Assembly (NCBI GenBank): GCA_902780635.1
Contig: CACZGH010000010.1
Location: forward strand, 173,226-237,225
Length of the DNA: 64,000 bases
From: an uncultured Prevotellaceae bacterium
GTDB taxonomy: Bacteria > Bacteroidota > Bacteroidia > Bacteroidales > Bacteroidaceae
Reading direction: 5' to 3'
Position numbers and translations under genes: made by a program. Below the pieces are notes generated by a model. The model had not been told where the DNA came from, did no database searches, and saw only the letters and a program-made list of their open reading frames with translations. This document shows, piece by piece, positions 25,948 through 35,742 of this stretch (within the stretch, counting starts at the first letter, position 1; the number at the start of each line of letters is the position of its first letter).

Positions 25948-28900
25948 ATGAAGACTAAATTATTACGTTTTCTCATGCTGATGCTTGTAGGAGCAGGCAT
26001 GAGTAGTGTAAATGCACAGGAGGTCATCTACTCTTGGGAATCACCCGATGGCACTGTCATTGAGACAGGTGGCACGGCCTCCTATAAGAGTGGTCCCGCA
26101 GATGAAAACCGTGTGAACTACAAGAACGCCGATTACTACACCCTGTGTGTCAACGGCAAGAAAGACAAAATGGGTAAAGAAGAGAGCTCCAATGGAGGTT
26201 ACATCCAAATTGACCTCGACGAAGCCCTTCAGGCAGGCGACATCATCTCTATCACCGCTTACATCAACAAGGATGCCAGTGGCAAAGAAGCCAGTCTCTA
26301 TTTCAAGTTTGAGAACGGTGAAGGTGTTGACGACCCATACATCCTCGGAGATGCCGACAACATCCATGATGTTGTGAAAGGCACCATCAACACTCACACC
26401 TTCACTGTACCTGCCAGCGCAGATGGAAGCAAGTTCTTCCAGATGTCTCGCAACAAGTCAAGCACCAACATCTTTATCACTAAATTAGTGATCAACAAAG
26501 GCGAAGGTGGCCCTGTCGTGTCCATCGCCATGCCTACCTTTGAGGTAGACGGTGTGGCATACGAGAGTGGCGCTACTGTAGAAGGTCTGAAGACCGGCCA
26601 TCATGTCACTGTCAAAGCAGAAGAAGGCAGGTACATCTACTCCAACTGGAGCAGTAAGACCGGTAATAGTAAAGATAGTTACTATGTAGCTAAGAACATG
26701 AAAGGTCAGACCTCTATCCAAACCACGACATCAAGTGGTGGACAACGAGTGCTTTATGCCTTAGCCGCTGACACTGATAATCCAGAAGATGTCGACGGCC
26801 ACACCAGCGACCTGGCCTACATCATTTTCTCTGGCGTCACTGCTGCCGACCCTGTATTCACGCCCGCCGCTGGTGAGGTGGAGGTAGGTACCGTAGTGAA
26901 ACTTGCCACAGAGGCCTCGGGCGACCTTATCTATTATACCACTGATGGCTCAGATCCGACTGCAGAGAGTACTGCCTACGATAAAGACGCAGGCATCACC
27001 ATCAATGAGAACGTGACCATCAAAGCTATTGCTTTCGATAAGAACAATGAGAACGGCAGTGCCATTGTGACAGCTGCTTACACCGTACCTGCTGTCGTGA
27101 TACCGACCCCGGTCATCACACCAGCGAGCGGTGCTACCGTCAAATATGGTGATGCCATCACCATTTCTTACGACGAGGCCTACATTCTCAAATATACCAC
27201 CGACGGCAGTGACCCGAAAGAATCTGCAACGGCTATGTCTGGCACCAGCCAGCCACAGAGCATCACTGTAGACCAAGAGGGCACCTTCACTGTGAAGGCT
27301 TATCTGAGCAACGATGAGGGCGCAAGCGATGTGGTGACAGCCACCTACACTGTAGAGGGTGGTCCTATCGTTGTGGGTGCACCCACCTTCGACCCCGCTC
27401 CCGGCGCAGTGGAGAAGGGCACTAAGGTCACCATTAAACTGGGAGAGAACGCACAGTCTATCGTATTCACCACAGACGGCACAGATCCTAGGTTGAACGG
27501 CGACCAAGTTCCAAGAGACTGGACGGTCGTCATCAATGAGGAAACCACTATCAAGGCATACTGTCAGGCACAAGTAGGCGACAAAGCCTTCAACAGTGAA
27601 GTGGTTGAGGCCACCTACACGATTAAGGAAGCAACTCCTAGTCCTGAGTTTGCACTGACATTCGACCCGAAGGACGGCACGAACGTGGAGGTCAACGACG
27701 AGATCACACTGACCTACGACGACGAGGCATTCCTGCTTTACTACACCACTGATGGTAGCGACCCGAAGGGCATTGAAGGTGAAGTATACAGCGCTTGGGG
27801 TACCGGTGAGAAGGTGAAGGTGACCGGCGAGGGCAACTTCGTGATCAAGGCTTACTTGGAGGACCGCAAGACCAACGAGCAGAGCGAAGTCTATGTCGCC
27901 ACCTATCCTATCTTGGCTCCTGTTGTCGCTCAGGTCACATTCGATCCTGAGAGTGGCACAGAGGTAGAGGTTGACGACGAGATCACGCTGACCTATGACG
28001 ACGAGGCATTCCTGCTTTACTACACCACGGATGGTAGCGACCCAAAGGGTATTGAAGGTGAAGTTTACAGCGCTTGGGGAACTGGTGAGAAGGTGAAGGT
28101 AGCCGGCGAGGGCAACTTCGTGATCAAGGCTTATCTGGAGAACCGTAAGACCAACGAACAGAGCGAAGTCTTTGTGGCCACCTATCCTATCAAGGCTGCT
28201 GTCATCGCACAGGTGACCTTCAATCCTGAGAGTGGCACCGAGGTAGAGGTTGACGATGAGATCACTATCGACTTCGACGGCGACAACTTCCAGTGCTGGG
28301 TGACCACCGACGGTAGCGATCCCGCCACTTCACTCACCGCTGCCAACATCTTCCCAGGCTGCTATGAACCTCTTCCCAGGCGAGGCAGTCAAGGTAGCCG
28401 GAGAGGGTGAGTTTGTTGTGAAAGCTATGTTGGAGAACAATAAGACCAGCGAGCAGACATACTTCACCGCCATCTATCCTATCAAGGGTGCTGCCCCTGG
28501 TACTGTAGCTATCGCCACTAGAGCCAACGGCTATGGTACCTACTGCTCAGACAAAGACCTTGACTTCAGCGCTTGCGACGCACAGGCATTCATCGCCCGT
28601 CTGAACGGCAACAAGGTGATCCTGACCGAGGTACAGGAAGTGCCCGCAGGTACAGGTATTCTCGTGAAGTTTGACGGTGAGGAAGCCATCGTGCCCATCA
28701 TAGAGGAAGCTGCTCCTATCACCGCCCAGAACGACTTCATCGGCACGCTGGAGGATACAGAGGTGGCTTACGGCACCGTATCCATTCTGTCAGTGGTTGA
28801 CGGCGAAGAGGGCTTCTACAAGTTCCTTGGCACTGTCATCCCAGCCAACAAGGCATACTTCAATAAGGTGGCCACCGGCTCTGCCAATGCCAAGTTGTCC

Positions 28901-29047
28901 TTCGTCTTTGACGAGGCAGACGGTATCAACGCCATCGTGGCCGACGCTATTGAGAGCGGCGACGCTTACAACCTGAACGGTCAGCGTGTGAAGAAGAGCT
29001 ACAAGGGCGTAGTGATTGTCAATGGCAAAAAGTATTTCAAGAAATAA
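25948..29047 (+). pseudogene. Repeat-rich secreted protein (chitobiase C-terminal-like repeats), frameshifted
   Basis: Signal peptide MKTKLLRFLMLMLVGAGMSS…, a jelly-roll N-terminal part (to ~residue 200), then at least six CHB_HEX_C-type repeats marked by YYTTDGSDP or variants. The last three are 93 residues long, the first two of them nearly identical. In the sixth repeat the frame is lost: one frame ends at 28410 while the other (…SQAAMNLFPGEAVKVAGEG) continues the repeat and runs to the shared C-terminal tail NGQRVKKSYKGVVIVNGKK. An extra base, or loss of two, near 28345-28360 explains it. The full product would be ~1030 residues. It is either a broken gene or an assembly error. The earlier ATG at 25921 is less likely because it would bury the signal peptide. 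Confidence 0.65.
27661..28497 (+). repeat. Three 279-bp tandem coding repeats
   Basis: Units begin at 27661, 27940 and 28219. The first two are nearly identical in DNA over most of their length (for example both encode ITLTYDDEAFLLYYTTDGSDP); the third is diverged and carries the frameshift. They are good substrates for slippage or recombination. Confidence 0.75.
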
Positions 29048-29075
29048 TTTATTAACCCATTAAAAATTTAAGAAG

Positions 29076-29201
29076 ATGAAAACTTATTCAATTCCGACAA
29101 CAAAGATCATGCGTTTGAGCACAGAGCAGGCTATCCTCGCATTGTCCAGCCTTAGTGAGAAGGGAGCAACAGAAGTTTACGACAATCGCTCACTCTTCTA
29201 A
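29076..29201 (+). CDS. Small 41-residue peptide gene
   Basis: ATG AAA ACT TAT…TTC TAA encodes 41 residues starting MKTYSIPTTKIMRLSTEQAI and ending VYDNRSLF. It begins 28 bp after the stop of the repeat protein, with AAGAAG just upstream of the ATG, and ends 31 bp before a strong terminator, so it is in a sensible place for a real last gene of the transcript. It has no signal peptide or transmembrane span. The pattern M-K-x-Y-x-x-P-T-T-x-x-x-x-L resembles unannotated small reading frames I recall from Prevotella and Bacteroides genomes; that resemblance is from memory. The function is unknown. Confidence 0.5.
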   Translation: MKTYSIPTTKIMRLSTEQAILALSSLSEKGATEVYDNRSLF

Positions 29202-29232
29202 ATAGCGCTTAGGCTTTAAGCCATTATACAAT

Positions 29233-29268
29233 AAGCGGGGGAGACGTCATGCGTTTCCCCCGCTTTTC
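29233..29268. terminator. Bidirectional terminator between convergent genes
   Basis: AAGCGGGGGAGAC pairs with GTTTCCCCCGCTT (one wobble) around a 7-base loop, then a T-rich tract. It separates the small peptide gene from the helicase gene. Confidence 0.8.
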
Positions 29269-29287
29269 GTTTTTCAAATCATCAGTA

Positions 29288-31474
29288 TCAGTCTATCTTC
29301 CCCATCTCCGCCAAAACGAGGCGTATCTCATCATAAGTGACATCCTCTGGGCATAAGTCCTTGATAGCTTTCAGCCCTTTAGAAGTCCCCACTTTTTGTG
29401 CCACGTCCATAATAGTCTGTTTGTGGGAAGGTCTGATGAGTTCGCCTATTTCCAATTCACCCATTTGTACATATTTCAGGAGATGGCCAAAGATGGTGTT
29501 GGCCGCCAGTCCGCGTTCTGCGGCTATCTCCTCTATTTGCATTCCCTGTCTGAAGAGAGCCATGGTGACTTCCTCCGATTTCACTTTAGGCGCTTTGGGT
29601 TCCTTAGGCTGATTGGTCTTTCTTTTTCTGGTTCCACCTCTTTTTGTTGCCTTTTTGCCACCATCATCCATTGCATCGAGGAGTGACAATTGTTTCTGCT
29701 TCAGATAAACCGTGATAGAGAATCCCTCCTTTTCTATTTTCCTCAAGAGGAGCGATTTGGCTTTCCATGTCTGGTACTGTTCCGGCAGAATGTTGGCGAG
29801 ACGTTGTGCCACCTGTTTGTTGCCCGTCTCCACCTGCGCCGTCAGTAGGAGGGGTTTTGCCAACAGCGCATCAAGTGTATTGGCAAAATAGTCGGCGCTT
29901 CTGGCCACCCTTTGAAGGAACGCTTCAGAATGGATTGTCTCTGTCGGTGTCTTGCTGATGGTGCCCGCCCATTTTGCGGCCACTTCTATCACTTGTTTTC
30001 TGAATTCCTCCAAGGTCTGTCGCTGGAGCATTTCGAGCGAGGCATAGCTTCGAGAAAGGAATTCGACAAAGGTGCGCACCATATACTCCTGTTGATGAAG
30101 CAATGTGGTGAAGTCAAAAAGTTCAAGCATCAGGTATCTGAAATACTCCTCTTTGAGTTGTGGCAGTCGGCGGATGCTTTCCTGAGCATTGTATTCCTGG
30201 TGTGCGATATAGTCATCCACACGCGTGTCGTTGATAATAGCCCTCCGGTCGATGGGTGAGGAGAGCACCAAACCCTCAAGCGTGCGGCAACGGCTCAAGG
30301 CCACATACACCTGTCCTGGTGCGAAAGAGTAGGTCGCATCGATGACGGCATGGTCGAAAGTAAGTCCTTGACTCTTATGGATGGTGATAGCCCAAGCGAG
30401 TCGCAGAGGGTACTGAACGAAAGTGCCCTGCACGTCGGTCTCTATCTCACGTGTTTCAGGATTGAGCGTATAGCGTGCGTTCTCCCACGTGAGCGGCATC
30501 ACGTCGATGGCCACGTTATCTCCCGGACAAAGTACCATGATTTTGTTTTTGTCGAGATAGGTCACACGTCCGATGCGTCCGTTGTAATACAGACGGTCGG
30601 GCGAGGGGTCATTTTTCACAAACATCACCTGCGTGCCCACTTTCAAGGTCAGCGTCTCATTGGTGGGATAGGAATATTCCGGGAAATTGTCGTTGATCTC
30701 TGCCTTGTACGTGTAGGGAGTTGTGGTGAGGCGGTTGAGTTCCGACTCATTGTAATGGTCAGCAAACCGGTTGTGAGTGGTCAGTCGGATATACCCCTCT
30801 TCTGGTTTGGGGATAAAATGGGGCTGGCAGCGGTTGTTGAGCGAGGCCAGGTCCTGGTCATCCACTTGTCCGTTTCGGATATGGTTGAGGATGTCGATGA
30901 AGGCATTGTCTTGCTGACGATACACTTTCTCGAGTTGAATGGTCACATAGTCAGTCTGAGCAAGCGCTTTGGAGCCGAAGAAATAGGGTGTATCGTAGTA
31001 TGGTCGCAGCATCACCTCATCCTCAGGAGTGACCACCGGCGTAAGTTGCTGCAGGTCGCCGATCATAAGCAGTTGTACACCCCCGAAAGGCATCAGCCGG
31101 TTGCGATATCTGCGCAATACAGAGTCGATGGCATCGAGCAAGTCGCTGCGTACCATCGAGATCTCGTCAATAATCAGGAGGTCGAGCGAGGCGATGATGC
31201 GTCGCTTCTCAGCGCTGAAGTCAAACTTGTTTTTGATGGTGGCATTGGGAACGAAGGGAGCAAACGGCAACTGGAAAAAAGAGTGGATTGTCACACCTCC
31301 GGCATTGATAGCGGCGACACCCGTTGGTGCCACCACGATGGAGCGTTTGCGCGACTTTTGCACAACGGTGTGGAGGAAGGTGGTCTTCCCTGTTCCGGCC
31401 TTGCCGGTAAGGAAAATGCTACGGCCTGTATTCTCCACGAAATCCCAGGCTGTGCGCAGTGCTTCATTTCTCAC
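29288..31474 (-). CDS. Pif1-like helicase with C-terminal HTH
   Basis: 728-residue superfamily 1B helicase. Seen: Walker A GKAGTGKTT (near residue 23), motif Ia VVAPTGVAAINAGG, Walker B LLIIDEISMV, motif III GDLQQLTPVV, a YRQQD motif and, in the C-terminal RecA lobe, LAWAITIHKSQGLTFDHAVID and YVALSRCR. The last ~100 residues include a basic linker (KKATKRGGTRKRKTNQPKEPK) and a helix-turn-helix-like region (FRQGMQIEEIAAERGLAANTI). It is a 5'-3' DNA helicase of the type found singly in many Bacteroidales; the role is probably genome maintenance such as G-quadruplex or fork processing. It is transcribed alone; a repeat island lies upstream. Confidence 0.85.
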   Translation of the reverse strand: MRNEALRTAWDFVENTGRSIFLTGKAGTGKTTFLHTVVQKSRKRSIVVAPTGVAAINAGGVTIHSFFQLPFAPFVPNATIKNKFDFSAEKRRIIASLDLLIIDEISMVRSDLLDAIDSVLRRYRNRLMPFGGVQLLMIGDLQQLTPVVTPEDEVMLRPYYDTPYFFGSKALAQTDYVTIQLEKVYRQQDNAFIDILNHIRNGQVDDQDLASLNNRCQPHFIPKPEEGYIRLTTHNRFADHYNESELNRLTTTPYTYKAEINDNFPEYSYPTNETLTLKVGTQVMFVKNDPSPDRLYYNGRIGRVTYLDKNKIMVLCPGDNVAIDVMPLTWENARYTLNPETREIETDVQGTFVQYPLRLAWAITIHKSQGLTFDHAVIDATYSFAPGQVYVALSRCRTLEGLVLSSPIDRRAIINDTRVDDYIAHQEYNAQESIRRLPQLKEEYFRYLMLELFDFTTLLHQQEYMVRTFVEFLSRSYASLEMLQRQTLEEFRKQVIEVAAKWAGTISKTPTETIHSEAFLQRVARSADYFANTLDALLAKPLLLTAQVETGNKQVAQRLANILPEQYQTWKAKSLLLRKIEKEGFSITVYLKQKQLSLLDAMDDGGKKATKRGGTRKRKTNQPKEPKAPKVKSEEVTMALFRQGMQIEEIAAERGLAANTIFGHLLKYVQMGELEIGELIRPSHKQTIMDVAQKVGTSKGLKAIKDLCPEDVTYDEIRLVLAEMGKID

Positions 31475-31514
31475 GATTTGATGAACTGACGAGTTTGGTA
31501 ATTCAAGTTTCTCA

Positions 31515-31680
31515 AGTACTCAACTTGCAGGTAGTTAAGGAGTTAAGTAGTTATCGCTTCGCTAAGGAGTTAAGCCAAATGAATCGTAGGCTGCCTATCT
31601 TTAGCCATCAGATGTAATGGCTTAACTCCTTAACTCCTTTAACTTCTTAACTTCTCTCAACTTGCGAAAGTTGAGTTTGA
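31515..31680. repeat. TTAAGGAG/CTCCTTAA word island C
   Basis: Many TTAAGGAG-type words in both orientations. A perfect 15-bp inverted repeat, TAAGGAGTTAAGCCA (31563-31577) against TGGCTTAACTCCTTA (31618-31632), lies inside the island, and a CTCAACTTGCGAAAGTTGAG hairpin ends it. It fills most of the gap between helicase and protease genes. The same words occur near 20.94 kb. Confidence 0.65.
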
Positions 31681-31684
31681 TAAT

Positions 31685-31712
31685 AAAAAACCAGCCCCCC
31701 AAGAGGGGCTGG
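31685..31712 (-). terminator. Rho-independent terminator of the C10 protease gene
   Basis: On the minus strand CCAGCCCC pairs with GGGGCTGG and is followed by TTTTTTATT. Confidence 0.75.
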
Positions 31713-31739
31713 GGTCTATTTTGAAAATCAAGGTGTGTG

Positions 31740-34700
31740 CTATCTTTTTCCCAAGATGATATCTACGGTGGAGAGTACATCAGAGATATCTATTACGCCA
31801 TCCTGATCAATATCAGCATTGGTACGCACGAAGCCTTCCGGATTTTTACCCAAGATCTCATCGACTATCATCAGCACATCCGTAATGTCTACAACTTCAT
31901 CGCCGTTGACATCACCCAGAATGATTTTGTTTTCCAGATAGACATTGATTGTGGTGATACGCACCTGAGCTTCAGAAGCCGTCATAGTGAACTCATTTGT
32001 GCAACCTGTCCAAGTGCCTACATTACTTTCATAGGTATAGGATCCAACGGTTGGCTCCGAGAAGCAGCCTGGTCCATATTTCTCTGCTCCTTCAGCAGTA
32101 CAGGTGAATTCTACTTTCACGATATTACCGACTGTGGAAGTCATCGTGAAGTCAGAGCCTTTATAGACACGATACTGCTGACGGTTGCCAAACGAACCTG
32201 TAGGTGACACAGAGATAGTAATACCACTCTTCTTCACCTGATCTTCACCCGTACTGCTTCCGGCCTGCGAGCCAAGGTCTTTGGTCGCATCGAAAGTCAC
32301 CAAGCCATCCACTGGCAGTGGATCAGGATCATCGGGGTCGGGATCATCGGGATCGGGGTCATCGGGATCGGGGTCATCAGGGATGGGATCGGCGTCCTCT
32401 TCACCAAGGGTGACACCGATGGTGAGTATACGCACCTGATTGGTCTCCGCTGTCAATGTGAAGGTGGTAGCATTGCCGGTCCAGGTACCCACAGCTCCCT
32501 CATAGTTGTATTCTCCCTCAGTAGGCTGTGTGAAGCAACCAGGGCCGTATTGATCCGTTCCCTCTGCAGTGCAAGTAAACACCACTTTTGCGATTTTCTT
32601 GGTGGTGGAAGTCATGGTGAACTTCTGACCCTTATAGATACGATATTCTGTACCGTTACCCAGCATACCATTGGTGATCGAGATCTTGATACCATCTTTC
32701 ACTATCTCGTCTGCACCGGCTGTAGTATGTTCAGCTGTGCCACAAGTACCAAGGTCAGTGGTGGCGACGAAGGTCACATCACCTTCTACAGGTTGTGGAT
32801 CAGGATCATCGGGGCAGGGATTGGGATCTACATCCTCTTCACCAAGGGTGACTCCAATAGAAAGGATGCGCACCTGATTGCTTTCCGCTGTCAATGTAAA
32901 GGTAGATGCATTTCCTGTCCAAGTACCCACAGTGCCCTCATAGGTGTATTCTCCTGCGGTAGGCTGTGTGAAGCAGCCTGGGCCATATTTCTCTTCACCA
33001 GAAGCTGTGCAGTTAAAGACCACTTTCGCGATTTTCTTAGTGGTTGAAGTTATGGTGAACTTCTGACTCTTGTAGACACGATATTCTGTACCATTGCCCA
33101 GCATACCATTGGTGATCGAAATGGTGATACCATCTTTCTCGATGGCATCAGCGCCGGCTGAGGTATTATCAGCTGTACCACAAGTGCCAAGGTCTGTGGT
33201 GGCTACGAAGGTCACATCACCTTCTACAGGTAGTGGGTCAGGGTCAACTGGGTCGGGATCGGGGTCAGGGTCGGGATCGGGGTCAGGGTCGGGATTCTCT
33301 CCACCCTCACCGACTGTCACATCAATGGTGGTGATACGCACCTGAGCCTTTTCTGCTGTCAAAGAGAAGGTCGTGGCATCACCAGTCCATGTGCCCACTT
33401 TGCCCTCGAAGGTATAGGTGCCTGTTGTTGGATTGGCGAAACATCCTGGTCCATATTGTGCATCATTATTTCCTGTACAGGTAAAGACCACCTTAGTGAT
33501 TTTACCTTTTGTCGATGTCATGGTAAAAACAGAATTCTTGAACACTCGGTAATCTGTTGTTGTGCCAAATTTACCTTGTGGTGAAACCGAAATGGTAATA
33601 CCATTTTTGGTCACCTCATCCTCGCCTCCAGAGTCACTGCTTCCAATTGTCCCGAGGTCTGTCGTGGCATCAAACGTCAGATTGAAGTTTTCTTGTGTCT
33701 GGTTGTCATCTATTTCATTACCACCCTGGCTGCCATTGGTTGGTGGTTCGATGCCGATGATGGCGTCACATTCGTCATTATAACGCCCCATATCGCTCTC
33801 GGTGCCACCGCTGCCTGTGCCACCTGGCTCCAGAGCATCGAGTGCGAAGTAGTTGTCAAAGTATCCACTCCAACCCCAGTTGATATGAAACAGTCCTGTG
33901 CTGGCCTGATAGCCATCGCAGACAAACTCATGGCCGATTTCCTCCTCTTCGTCGACGCCACCCAAACAGATGGGTCTTCCGGCAACCATCTCAGCATAGA
34001 TCAAATTCTCCCATGCCTGTGCCGACATATCGCTGTGGTAGACGACTCTTGCCGTATTGCTGTATCCGAATTTGCTGAAGGCATCAGGAATATCTTGAGC
34101 ATAAGCTCCTGAGCCCTCATTGGTATAGTCCATATTCACAGACTGCCCGCAGTAGCGCATCAGTTGGGCGACAGCCGCTTTCGCCGTAGTAGTAGTGGGT
34201 ATTTCAGTAGTCATGTGATCCCAGTCGAAAGAAATGACAGCTGACAACGCTGGTACTGCATATCTTTTCGTATCGGTCGTATAACTGGAGAGCGCATTGC
34301 ATCCATGTTGGAATTTCTCTCCATTTCGTCCCGTCACCCCCCAATAATACATGATTTGCGCCATAGCCGTGGCCACGCATCCTGTATAGCAATAAGTATT
34401 TTTAAACCTGCACTGGTTCCAATATGGTGAGTCTTGATCCCATTTTGTCTTCACCATATAGGGCACATCAGCCTTTGCCGATGCTAATTCCCTACCAGAG
34501 GGCTGGTAACCATTGGCTCGAGCCCATGCTATCTGACGGGCATAACGATTGAGCCACACCTTCATATTCTCTGGCATTTTTTCCATGGAGACACTACCCT
34601 GCTCACAATAGCCAAGCACCGGTCTTGCCACATCATCACCCGCGGCGATGATGAATCCGCCATCGTTGGAGATGTTATAGGCATAGATGGCTGGCTCTTG

Positions 34701-34913
34701 TTGGCTAGAAGCAATTTTATCCTGTTGCAGGGTAAAAGCGAGTTGTAGTTGACGGCCACTCTTTGAAGCCATCCTTTTGTTTGAGGAGATGAATTGGGCA
34801 GCGTTTTTCTTCGCCTGCTCAGCAGTGATGGGGTTGGCAACCATATCTATGCCCGCAAAGAGCATGACTGCCAACAGCATCAATTTCGTTAGGATAGTAG
34901 TCTTGTTCATCAT
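31740..34913 (-). CDS. C10 (streptopain-like) cysteine protease with four beta modules and a dockerin
   Basis: 1057 residues, secreted. Signal peptide (to ~26), Spi-like propeptide (about 28-130; IYAYNISNDGGFIIAAGDD), then a C10 peptidase domain with Cys179 in CYTGCVATAMAQIMYYW, His328 in GHEFVCDGY and NWGWSG (345-350), the streptopain active-site set. After ~400 come four related ~110-residue modules (DATTDLGTIG, VATTDLGTCGTA, and so on, each ending VRI-T/L-I-x-V), separated by Asp-Pro linkers. The last ~55 residues form a type I dockerin with two calcium loops (GDVNGDEVVDITDV and ADIDQDGVIDISDV). The domain order predicts a surface-tethered or complexed protease. It has its own promoter and terminator. 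No cohesin is seen in the window. Confidence 0.9.
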   Translation of the reverse strand: MMNKTTILTKLMLLAVMLFAGIDMVANPITAEQAKKNAAQFISSNKRMASKSGRQLQLAFTLQQDKIASSQQEPAIYAYNISNDGGFIIAAGDDVARPVLGYCEQGSVSMEKMPENMKVWLNRYARQIAWARANGYQPSGRELASAKADVPYMVKTKWDQDSPYWNQCRFKNTYCYTGCVATAMAQIMYYWGVTGRNGEKFQHGCNALSSYTTDTKRYAVPALSAVISFDWDHMTTEIPTTTTAKAAVAQLMRYCGQSVNMDYTNEGSGAYAQDIPDAFSKFGYSNTARVVYHSDMSAQAWENLIYAEMVAGRPICLGGVDEEEEIGHEFVCDGYQASTGLFHINWGWSGYFDNYFALDALEPGGTGSGGTESDMGRYNDECDAIIGIEPPTNGSQGGNEIDDNQTQENFNLTFDATTDLGTIGSSDSGGEDEVTKNGITISVSPQGKFGTTTDYRVFKNSVFTMTSTKGKITKVVFTCTGNNDAQYGPGCFANPTTGTYTFEGKVGTWTGDATTFSLTAEKAQVRITTIDVTVGEGGENPDPDPDPDPDPDPDPVDPDPLPVEGDVTFVATTDLGTCGTADNTSAGADAIEKDGITISITNGMLGNGTEYRVYKSQKFTITSTTKKIAKVVFNCTASGEEKYGPGCFTQPTAGEYTYEGTVGTWTGNASTFTLTAESNQVRILSIGVTLGEEDVDPNPCPDDPDPQPVEGDVTFVATTDLGTCGTAEHTTAGADEIVKDGIKISITNGMLGNGTEYRIYKGQKFTMTSTTKKIAKVVFTCTAEGTDQYGPGCFTQPTEGEYNYEGAVGTWTGNATTFTLTAETNQVRILTIGVTLGEEDADPIPDDPDPDDPDPDDPDPDDPDPLPVDGLVTFDATKDLGSQAGSSTGEDQVKKSGITISVSPTGSFGNRQQYRVYKGSDFTMTSTVGNIVKVEFTCTAEGAEKYGPGCFSEPTVGSYTYESNVGTWTGCTNEFTMTASEAQVRITTINVYLENKIILGDVNGDEVVDITDVLMIVDEILGKNPEGFVRTNADIDQDGVIDISDVLSTVDIILGKR
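33250..33293 (+). other. G-quadruplex-capable tract encoding an Asp-Pro linker
   Basis: Eight runs of three or four G with 2-3-base loops on the + strand, which is the template strand of the protease gene. A related tract (GGGATCGGGG words) lies at about 32336-32375. It follows from the (DP)n linker codons, but codon choice keeps the runs intact. Confidence 0.6.
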
Positions 34914-34966
34914 CTTATTGTTTTTGTTAAATCGTCGTCAAATAGGTTAATAGCACATTCAGAGCA

Positions 34967-34998
34967 CAAAGGTATAAAATATTCCTGAATCACACAAA
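34967..34998 (-). promoter_or_regulatory. Bacteroidetes-type promoter of the C10 protease gene
   Basis: On the minus strand TTTG (34995-34998), 20 bp, TACCTTTG (34967-34974); about 55 bp before the start codon. Confidence 0.7.
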
Positions 34999-35015
34999 CA
35001 ACCTATTAAAATAAC

Positions 35016-35053
35016 TTTTTCAGGTCCGCCACAATGATGACGGACCTGAAAAG
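35016..35053 (-). terminator. Terminator of the leftward (apiose-type) operon
   Basis: CAGGTCCG…CGGACCTG stem extended by A/T pairs, 12-base loop. It lies between the end of the barrel-protein gene and the protease promoter. The T tract on the minus strand is weak. Confidence 0.55.
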
Positions 35054-35089
35054 ACGAATGTAAGGTCTTGCCTAAACGCGGCAAAACTT

Positions 35090-35731
35090 TCAGAAATAGA
35101 ATGCGCAATAATAGCCTATGCGTGCCTTATCCTCACCGAAATCTTTCTTCCCGTCGAGCGAGTGGTTGAACGGCTCATCAAGATAGTGCTTGTAGTAGAG
35201 TCCGAAGTCGAGGTTGCGACTTTTCCATCCGACGATGGGCACGATGGCGAGACTTTTTTCGCAGAGCACATGGTCTTCAGGGTAATAATGTTTGAGCACG
35301 CCACCCTCTCTGGCCCGGAATCCATACTCACCACCGCATCCGACATAGAATTTGGTCCACTTGCTGGTGTTGAAGAGTTGTAGTTTCAGATAGGCCGGTA
35401 TGACGATCTGCGCACCTCCATCCACGATACCCAGCGCGTTTTTGGTGTCTTCGGGTCTTGGGTCACCACCCAGATACTCGATATACTCTGCACCAAACGA
35501 CAAATTGAGCAAGTCTGAGAACCTTCCAATGTTGAAAAACAGACCGAGTCCCACACCAGCGGCATTTTTATAAAAGTCGCCAGAATGGTAAAGGCCTACC
35601 GTCAACCGAGTCTTGATTTCCTTGCCGGGAGTGCCTCCCCACTGTGGTTTTTGTTGTCCGCCATTAGATTTCCATTGCGCTGCCATGGTCAGTGGCAATA
35701 CCATCATGACCATCAACAATAGTTTTCTCAT
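35090..35731 (-). CDS. Outer-membrane beta-barrel protein
   Basis: 213 residues with a signal peptide (cleavage near TMAAQ) and alternating amphipathic strands with aromatic girdles (LTVGLYHSGDFY, GVGLGLFFNI, NLSFGAEYIEYLGG, KFYVGCGGEYGF, DFGLYYKHYL). It ends in IGYYCAFYF, a terminal aromatic residue typical of outer-membrane barrels. This resembles PorT/OmpW-like Bacteroidetes barrels. It starts 11 bp after the isomerase-like gene and is the last gene of the operon that carries the apiose-type enzymes. It may be a small-sugar porin or only an accessory envelope protein. Confidence 0.7.
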   Translation of the reverse strand: MRKLLLMVMMVLPLTMAAQWKSNGGQQKPQWGGTPGKEIKTRLTVGLYHSGDFYKNAAGVGLGLFFNIGRFSDLLNLSFGAEYIEYLGGDPRPEDTKNALGIVDGGAQIVIPAYLKLQLFNTSKWTKFYVGCGGEYGFRAREGGVLKHYYPEDHVLCEKSLAIVPIVGWKSRNLDFGLYYKHYLDEPFNHSLDGKKDFGEDKARIGYYCAFYF

Positions 35732-35742
35732 AAGACATTGTT

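Noticed and set aside
31740-34913. Cellulosome component
   Set aside because: A dockerin is present, but with a protease and no cohesin or scaffoldin in the window the term is not justified.
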